Positions 56,506 through 64,000 of a stretch of DNA of 64,000 bases are shown here, piece after piece (position 1 is the stretch's first letter; every line of letters starts with the position of its first letter). Source of the DNA: Hyaloperonospora brassicae (taxonomy: Eukaryota > Oomycota > Peronosporomycetes > Peronosporales > Peronosporaceae); the NCBI GenBank assembly GCA_947650285.1, contig CANTFL010001403.1, positions 124,001 to 188,000 of the forward strand. The letters run 5' to 3'. A program made the translations under genes and the position numbers. The notes below the pieces were generated by a model. The model did no database searches. It worked only from the letters and a program-made list of their open reading frames with translations, and was not told the DNA's origin.

Positions 56506-59500
56506 TTTAATCTCTCTGGAAGGGTATTGTTGGTCGATAACGTTCCTCAATATACCTCACCTTCAACAACAACAACGATGCTGCTCGTGCGGTGCGTGAT
56601 GATAACCTTGAAACGTATCAGCTCGCTTGTTGGCGCAGCCTAGAACGCGCTACCGCCCATACCATCGATTATGATGAGCATGTGAAGGTCTGCATCATGC
56701 ACAAAGCCGACCGACTTGCTGCCATGCGCTGGACAATATGTTTTGGTTGCGTTACACGGAAATGTCTGTCAAGTCTCTTGTCTCTTCAACTACTGGGGAG
56801 ACGGACAGTATCAAGACAGCTCGAGGGAGGTAGAGAATGCGAAGCATAAGCTAAAGCAGGAGACAGAAGCAAAACTAAACAGGTGCGCCTCCGGAATCCA
56901 TGTCGGTACATAACTTCTAAGTAACATCGAAGAGGACGATAGAGCTCAGTCGAAGCTGAGCGAGGAGGATGTACCGGAAGGAGGTTCGAAGGCAGAAGAG
57001 GTCAAGTAAAGTTGCGGACCGATTGCAAATGATTTGCCCATCGCAAAGGGTTCACCAAGACCAGAAAGACGGATGTCCTACGTATTGCCTGCTCCTGTTC
57101 GATGTACCACGAGAAAGTTACCAGGCTGCTCACAGAGTTCGCAACAACCTTCAACTTAGTATCCTCGACGCACACAGCACTCGATTTCTCCCCTGGACCT
57201 GTGGTTCAAGTAGGACGTTATCGACAAAACACATCAACATTGACGACGGTGTTCCACGTACCTGATCGTGCTGCAATAAGCCAAATTCAGCAGAATATCT
57301 TTGTACGAGCTGCATTGACCACGATGACCAAAGCGTTGAGCTCATTGACCATAGAACGAGCTCGGCAGACGCCTTGTCGGGATACTTACCAGAAGTCACA
57401 ACTGGGTGGGAGATGCAGCATCGAAAGTACCACTGACGATTGAATCCAACTGCATGACTTTAGCTGACTAGTTCGAATGCTTCTGCTGAGTCACGGACAT
57501 GCTTCCGTGCCATCTTGGACACGACCTGCTGGGGTTCTTCCTTGTACTGCTGACAGAACTAGGTATAGTAACTGTCAAGAGCGTAATTGCTGCGAAGTGT
57601 CTTCCTATACTGCTTTCTGACGACGCTCTTTGCCCTTGCAGTAAGATAACTGCGCACAACAGCTCCTCCACGTCCTGTTGTGGATGTGAGGAGTAATCAC
57701 GGCTTGTCTCGTGGCACTTTCATGACTGTTCCGTTATGATAAGTATCTTGTGAACTGTGTTCCGATTCACGGTGCGCGAATGATCGGACAAGATGGAAGC
57801 AAACTTCGAGACAGCTCGAGCATCACGGACAGACACATCCAATTGCTCGATAGCACCCTAGCAAGTGCGCGCCTACCTGGGGGTCTACTCACTGACTCAT
57901 TTGTTGTCCTCCACATTTGTCATCGAGTCGATGGAGGTTGACGTCCATCGCTCGAGCAAGGCTGGGTGGAGGCACAAAAAGAACGTGGGCATCTCAGTGT
58001 GATAACTGGTCATCAAGACTGACGTTCATGTCCATGTCTTAGGGTCCAGTAGTGGTTGTCGAGTCGACATTGTTCGAACGCTTCGAGTGAGTCCGTTTAC
58101 GTGTACATTCCACTGCCAATAGCATCTACTGTGTCCTTTGTTCTTTGCCTCAAGGATCCAAGTTGCCGACTTACGCGTGGGAAGACTCGATATGATTGCA
58201 ATCTGGAGCGGAGTTTGCAACGGCAAGCGACGTGTTACGGTATCAAGACCAGGAGATAGCACTTACCAGCTTGTTCACACACTCAGTGTTGTGCCGTGAT
58301 CGTGGTCAGCTCTTTGCGAGGGGCTTGCTTCAGTACGATCATTTGAAAGCGTCAGCATCCTGGTACTACAGGTTGAGACCTCTCAGCCCGCTTCTCTTTC
58401 ACCGTCAGCAGGAAAGGGTAACATGCAACGCAAGTCAGCCACTACTAGCTGGTAATCGGTAGAAGGTCGGATCCATTCAGCGCTGCTCGCACATGCATCT
58501 ACGCAATTCGTGTGTGCTTGTTCTTCTCATAGGAATGAATGATGATGATGGCCAGGTCACAAGAACGGTTTGCGTGTCACCATCACACAAGCCGTGGCCC
58601 CGCAAAATGGCACGACTTGTTGCTCGTTTCGAGCATCCCCATGCTAGACACTCTGGACTTGATTGCGGAGGTTGTGCTGCAGCTTTAGGTGCGCAACCGA
58701 TGTCACAACTTTGTGTCGCTTTCTCGAAACATTTGTGGACCATGAGCTTGCCGAACATGCACGTCCTGCTCTTGCCTGCAGATATCCTCTTCATCGCAGC
58801 TCAGGTCATAACTGACCGGGACTCGGCAATGACAGCGCCATTTTCGTTTGTCAGCATGCAATTGGTCGAGCAAGGAAGCCGACCACGTGCTCGTCAATAC
58901 GCGTCGCGAAGGTGGTGTACGTTATCTCGCGCTTTAGCTTGACAAGTCGGACTCGCAATCGATGTTCACTTCTGATCGACGTGAACGATCTGATGAACAT
59001 AGTGGTGGATCAAAACGGATGGTTTCATGTACAGTCCATGGGAATATAGGTACCGGGTAGCACGTCGTGCTCTGCCCTACTAAGCACGATCTCTTTTGTA
59101 CTTGTGGCCTCTTCGGATGGATATTGTCCATACAGTCAAGTCACAACCTCTTCTGAGAAAGATAGCCGCGAGCGTGAACAAGAGCTACCGCTCAAACTGG
59201 TTCACAAGGGTATACCAGCTCAAGTTGGCGGTCGACCCTATGCTAGTAGCTCATGCGACGCGAGATCCGTGAAGTCGTGTCGAGGGCCAACAAACTGCGT
59301 CACCAGCATCTAAAAAAAGAAGACTTATGAGCCTCTTGTCGTGACAAAGTCATGCTTGAGGACGTATAGTAAACCCGACAGATAAATGATAGGGGGAGAA
59401 GACGACGGCGATATAGTCACTGCTACATCAGACAAGTGCTGTCGCTTGGCATGCAAAGTAAGAGAGCAAATAGTTTGCACTTACGAACGGCAACAGCCCC

Positions 59501-60152
59501 TAAATGACGCGTTGAGCAGCGCCACACGAATGATAGATATCGCTTGTGACCATTCCAGCCATGTGTGCATTTGCTGTGCCAGTGGTTGGCGTGGATGTCT
59601 TCCTATCCGCGTCACCTCGTCAACAACGACACATCATCTTTAGGAAAGACAGATGCGGCTGTTGTACCTGCAATGATTGCAGGATGTTAGATGAATCATT
59701 TTACAGGAAAATGATTGATCCGACGACTGCAGTTCTCTGCAAGGCGGAAGACATTGAAAAGGTCGTAAGATCCCTGACGCACATTTCTACCGTACACAAG
59801 ACATTGACTCGAACTCTGCTCGGATGCCGCAACAAGATTCGGTCTGGACAAGACTATCCGTTGACGCACGTCTAACGCTTGTCGAGTTGCGCGCAAAGAG
59901 CAATCACAAGACAGCGTATCGTTCAACTTCATATTGCAGCACTTGATAAGCGTCAGTCGTAGGTCGCAAGCATCTGTGCATGCAAAGTGGTCGCGAGTAG
60001 CAAAATACGGTACGATACGATAAACCGGTCCTGTTGGACATGGCTTACTTTTGCCGAGAGCAGATGCGAACCGATGCCGCGAAACTGACTACCAGTACAA
60101 ATACCGGTATCTCTCGACGTCGGACCAGCTCACGCAATCCTTAGCCCCGACC
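56506..60152. other. No gene recognised
   Basis: About 3.6 kb between the RNase H relic and HBS1. Several frames of 60-150 codons on both strands lack motifs. Composition is near that of the flanking genes, so decayed coding DNA is possible. Confidence 0.5.
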
Positions 60153-62785
60153 ATGTCCCGCCATCGTAACGTACGCAACCGCGCGTACTCCTATGAGGAC
60201 GAAGGTACGGCATTCACAAACATTGAGGCTTTCGTCCTCTATTCACGATCGCTCGCTCATCGTGGATTCGCTCTGTGTCGATCTATGTCACCCAGATTAC
60301 GACGACTATGACTACGACGAGGGCGCTGCAGCGGCGTCAAGTACGTACCCACACGCGAGTACTACCGGTTATTCTCAGGTCTTCACGATAAAACTGGTTT
60401 TTATCATGTATACTTACCAAAACACATGTCCACCAACGACGTCTTTCGATGTATCTATCCACCATGACCATGAGGAGACGCCGACGAGTTCATGTATCGC
60501 CGAGACTCCCCCAGTCGCCACTCGTCCGTCTTTTCGTTCGTGCAGCAGCGGCAGCAAGTGACGAGTGACGCGGAAGCCACTGAAAGCAGTGCCAACGGAA
60601 AAGACTGTGGAGATGCTGAGCTTCTTGAAGTCACTATCCCTCAAGTCCAACAGCTTATTGCTGGCACAAACGTGTCCGTTCAGCAGATCACCCAGGAGCT
60701 TCGTCGGGCCAACTACGATCTGGATCAAGCTGTGATGGCGTTGCTGGAGAAGGGCCAAGCGCTCGATGCGCTCGATAGTGAGCTGTCGTTGCAGACGGAT
60801 GTGTCGAGACTCGAAGCTATTGCGCTCGATGGCAGCAGCAAAGAAGAGCAGAAGCTTGAGAAAAGAGAGATCGTCATGCCTGCTCCAGCCAAAGGACAAG
60901 CTCTGACGATTGCTCGTGATGCAATGCCGTTGACGGTTGTTGCCAATAACGGAGAACAGACACTGCAGGCATCGGTGGTGGATGCAGCGAAGACTGCGCC
61001 GACGATCTTGTTGGGACGTCGGACACAACTCACGCCGACGGAGACGAAAGCTTTTGAGCGTGCCGAGTTGAAGACACAGGAACGAGCGGCTGAGCTCGAG
61101 GAGGAAGCTCGCAATGGAGGCAAGACGAAGATTAGTATGGTGGTGATAGGACACGTGGATGCTGGCAAGAGCACCATTACGGGCCACCTGCTGTACAAGC
61201 TGGGCTACGTGAGCAAAAGACTGATGCACAAGTACGAAAAAGAGTCGCGCGAGGCTGGCAAGTCGTCGTTTGCCTATGCGTGGGTCATGGATGCTGACGA
61301 GCAGGAGCGCTCGCGTGGCGTCACGATGGACGTGGGCACGAGCTACTTCGAGACGGCAACAAAGCACGTGACGTTACTAGATGCGCCAGGCCATCGGGAC
61401 TTTATCCCGAAAATGATTGCGGGAGCTGCACAAGCTGACGTGGCAGTGCTGGTCGTTCCAGCGGTGACTGGTGAGTTTGAAGCGGCATTTGAGAACTCGG
61501 GCCAAACCAAGGAGCACGCGTTGCTTGTGCGGAGTCTAGGCGTTGCTCAGATGGTCGTGGCAATCAACAAGATGGATACGGTGAGAGTCGCATAGCTGCA
61601 GCAGCTTGCGGAAAGTGACCGGTCTGCTCACACTGTCGTTTCGTACACTGTTGTTCAACGCACAGATCAATTGGGACAAGGAACGCTTTGACCATATCGT
61701 CAAGTCGCTGTCGACGTTCTTACAAAACGCAGGTTATCGACCGAAGAATCTACGTTTTGTTCCCGTCAGTGGCATGACTGGCATCAATCTAGAGAAGACC
61801 GGTGGTGTCGAGGAAGGCTCGTGGTACTCGGGTCCGTCGCTGGTCGAGGCTATCGGTACGTGTTGATACGAGATCACGTTCTGGCATAATGTACAAGTTC
61901 TCACCGTCATGTAGACTCGTTTGCTCCTCCCCAGCGCCAGATCTCGAAGCCTTTCCGCATGACAGTCTCCGATGTGTCAAAGTCATTGAGTCTGGGTCAA
62001 AGTATCTCCGGTCGCGTCTACGCCGGTGCTGCCGCCGTGGGCGACTCGGTGAGTCACTTGTCAATGCAGCTGTAGTGTTTGCGTGGTGCACTCATCACAC
62101 GTTTCTACTACTGCAACAGTTCCTCTTGATGCCAATTGGACTCCATCTGGCAGTAAAAGGTCACTTACTGAGCAATCATCAGGCGACTTTCGTCGCTGCA
62201 TGTACTCGTTCCTTACCGTTTGCATGACCGGATGCAGGCATTGAACAAGACGGCAAATCGTGTACACTTGCTCGTGCCGGAGACACGATCGAGATGGGGG
62301 TCACTGGAATCGATCAGACAGCTTTGACGTATGATATGGACATGTTGTGCTTTGACATGCCATTGTTCTCGCTCCTAACTGAGTGTCCTTGTGTGCACTG
62401 GAATATGCATGCGCACAGTACTGGCAGCATCCTGTGCTCGATAGCATCGCCGGTGCGGCTCGCGAAGAAATTCGAGGCCAAGATCATGACGATGCCAACG
62501 ATGGAGGTGCCGCTGGTAAAAGGGACATACGTGACGATCCACATGCACAACATTGACGAGCCTGTGAATGTCACACGGCTAGTGAGTGTCTTGAACAAGA
62601 CTGGTGAGGTGGGAAGAAAGAAGCCGCGTTGCATCACCCGCGAGTGCTCGGCCGTGGTGCAAATCACGTGCCATCGCTCAGTTTGCCTCGAGACGTTTGC
62701 CGACTATCGCCAGCTAGGGCGTTTCACGCTACGTGATCGTGGAAAGACGCTTGCTGCTGGCATCGTCACTGAGATTATCGCCTAA
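60153..62785 (+). CDS. HBS1: HBS1-like translational GTPase (ribosome rescue), 8 exons
   Basis: Exons: 60153-60204, 60296-60340, 60478-61580, 61666-61855, 61915-62048, 62120-62159, 62238-62343, 62428-62785; 2028 nt, 675 residues, close to animal HBS1L. Phase is kept at every junction. The first codons read [17 protein letters not shown] (HBS1 N-terminus). An HBS1_N domain ([20 protein letters not shown], about 80-120) follows. The GTPase domain starts near residue 250: GHVDAGKST (P-loop), DAPGH, NKMD, then SGMTGIN and [11 protein letters not shown]. Domains II and III follow ([54 protein letters not shown]). HBS1 with Dom34/Pelota releases stalled ribosomes. Start ATG 60153 fits the family N-terminus. 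Tail-to-tail with the glutaredoxin gene, 151 bp apart. Exon boundaries are inferred, not proved. Confidence 0.9.
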
Positions 62786-62936
62786 GTACCAATGAACGAT
62801 ATGCTCGGTAAAGTTTCGTGCACAATACAGGTTTGACCGATACTGGAGATGGAAGAAGGACATGCATCATGCACTATTCATTGTTCGTTACGTTCTCGCA
62901 CCGTCGACTCGACGTGCTTGCCCAGATGGACAGACC
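62786..62936. other. Convergent 3' ends of HBS1 and glutaredoxin gene
   Basis: 151 bp between the two stop codons; both transcripts must end here or overlap. No motif recognised. Confidence 0.5.
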
Positions 62937-64000
62937 CTACTCCTTGAGCTCTGCGAGTTCCCCGTCCTCCTGCATCTGCTGCACAATGTCAAGCCCGCCA
63001 ATGAGCTCGCCCTTCACGTACAGCTGCGGGAACGTCGGCCAGTTCGAGTACTTCTTTAGCCCCTGGCGCACACTGTCGTCCGTGAGGATGTCAAACGAGT
63101 CGTACTTGAAGCCTTCGCTGTCCAGAATGTCCACAAGCTTGCGGCTGAATCCGCACTGCGGTTGCTGGGGCGTGCCCTTGATGAAGATCATGACACGCGC
63201 ACGGTTGATGAGCTGTTCGAACTTGTTCTCCTTCTTCGCCTTCTTCTCCACGCCCAGCTGCTCGCTCAAGTCGCCGTCTTCGGCCATCTCGTTCAAAATG
63301 TCCAGCCCGCCAACAAGTTTGCCCTTGACATACAGCTGCGGATACGTTGGCCAGTTGGCAAACTGCTTGAGCCCCTGCCGCACTTCTGCGTCGCTCAAAA
63401 TGTCGAAATAGCTGAACGCAATCCCGTGATCGCGCAGTAGCTGGACCGTCTTCTTGCTGAAGCCACACTTGGGCTCGGACGGCGTGCCCTTCATAAACAG
63501 CAACACCGGGGCCGAGTTCACCAGTGCACGCAGACTCTCCTGGAACGCCGCATCGGTTGGCTCGACTTGTTTCGTCAGACCAAAGTGGTCCGCAATCGAC
63601 CCTGTCGCCTTGATCTCCTTGAGACGATCCAGTCCACCAACGAACGCGCCATGTACATAGAGCTGCGGGAACGTCGACGACGTCGACACGAGCTTCAGTC
63701 CTTCCTGCACGTCGTGGTCCTGATCCACGTCGAACGCACTGAACGCGATCGTCTCTTCGTTCAGCAACGCGACCACGTCGCGACTCGCGTCACACTTGGG
63801 GTCACTCGGTGTGCCCTTGAGAAACAGCATCACGGGCGCTGCACGCAACAGCTTTGCCAGTCGAACCTGTCGAGCGTCGTCGAGTGGCTGTTTGTTCGCC
63901 GGCGTTTCATTGGCTGCTGACGTTGAAGTGGACGTCGTGTGGACCACCCGTTTGCTCAGCACGTCCACCCGCTTCGCGAGCGCTGCGACGTTCGTTCCCT
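62937..64000 (-). CDS. Glutaredoxin-3/PICOT-like protein, partial 5' end
   Basis: The minus-strand frame is open through base 64000, so the N-terminus (probably a thioredoxin-like domain, suggested by [14 protein letters not shown] at the edge) lies outside. Visible are three monothiol glutaredoxin modules. Using GTG 63968 as residue 1: module 1 has CDAS at 59-62 in place of CGFS, and [12 protein letters not shown]. Module 2 has CGFS at 168-171; [17 protein letters not shown] follows. Module 3 has CGFS at 272-275, then [21 protein letters not shown]-type proteins of this family carry iron-sulfur clusters and act in iron sensing and delivery. Module 1 has probably lost cluster binding. Stop at 62937-62939. 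The GTG reported as start is only a window effect. Confidence 0.9.
   Translation of the reverse strand, partial: GTNVAALAKRVDVLSKRVVHTTSTSTSAANETPANKQPLDDARQVRLAKLLRAAPVMLFLKGTPSDPKCDASRDVVALLNEETIAFSAFDVDQDHDVQEGLKLVSTSSTFPQLYVHGAFVGGLDRLKEIKATGSIADHFGLTKQVEPTDAAFQESLRALVNSAPVLLFMKGTPSEPKCGFSKKTVQLLRDHGIAFSYFDILSDAEVRQGLKQFANWPTYPQLYVKGKLVGGLDILNEMAEDGDLSEQLGVEKKAKKENKFEQLINRARVMIFIKGTPQQPQCGFSRKLVDILDSEGFKYDSFDILTDDSVRQGLKKYSNWPTFPQLYVKGELIGGLDIVQQMQEDGELAELKE

Noticed and set aside
56506..60152. Several 60-150 codon frames proposed as small genes
   Set aside because: Mutually overlapping on both strands, without motifs or consistent codon pattern.
60414..61367. 317-codon minus-strand frame
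   Set aside because: Antisense shadow of HBS1 exon 3, whose sense frame has clear GTPase motifs.

Overview
This 64 kb window is nuclear DNA of an oomycete, most likely a Peronosporales relative (Phytophthora or downy-mildew type); the species cannot be fixed from sequence alone. The grounds are a FYVE-zinc-finger/GAF protein of oomycete type, short GT-AG introns (59-178 bp), a host-gene repertoire of MON2, HBS1, a multi-domain monothiol glutaredoxin and an aquaglyceroporin, and nested Ty3/gypsy and LINE-like retroelements separated by long AT-rich gene-free DNA.

Layout. 1-5 kb: LINE-type fragments on the minus strand, including a long open frame running off the left edge (1-907), and a faint copia-like relic. 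5.1-7.2 kb: intact FYVE/GAF gene. 8.25-28.15 kb: one old LINE-like element split into five pieces by four LTR insertions, each with a recognisable 5-bp target-site duplication (TSD): solo LTR 9193-9580, full-length Ty3/gypsy element G1 10472-18175 (plus strand), solo LTR 18700-19089 (minus), full-length Ty3/gypsy element G2 19630-27596 (minus). 28-47 kb: AT-rich, gene-free DNA with a (GA)n/poly-G tract, two pairs of short inverted repeats, an RNase H relic and a decayed G2-type fragment. 47.4-64 kb: conserved genes MON2 (-), aquaglyceroporin (+), HBS1 (+, reconstructed as 8 exons) and a glutaredoxin-3-like gene (-, runs off the right edge), with one LINE RNase H relic between them.

The most unusual signal is in the two Ty3/gypsy elements. 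First, both are packed end to end with short near-perfect hairpins (arms about 6-11 bp, small loops) in LTRs and coding regions, far denser than in neighbouring host genes or the LINE relic; one solo LTR is essentially a chain of eight hairpins. Second, each element carries an additional antisense ORF that starts about 110-135 bp inside the 3' LTR, runs against gag-pol and ends across the pol linker/chromodomain region, where the antisense frame encodes a coiled coil. In G1 this 433-codon antisense ORF is intact although gag-pol has at least five disabling lesions.

The host genes look like ordinary housekeeping functions: endosome/Golgi trafficking (FYVE protein, MON2), ribosome rescue (HBS1), iron-sulfur/redox (glutaredoxin) and solute transport (aquaglyceroporin). 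They do not form an operon-like unit.
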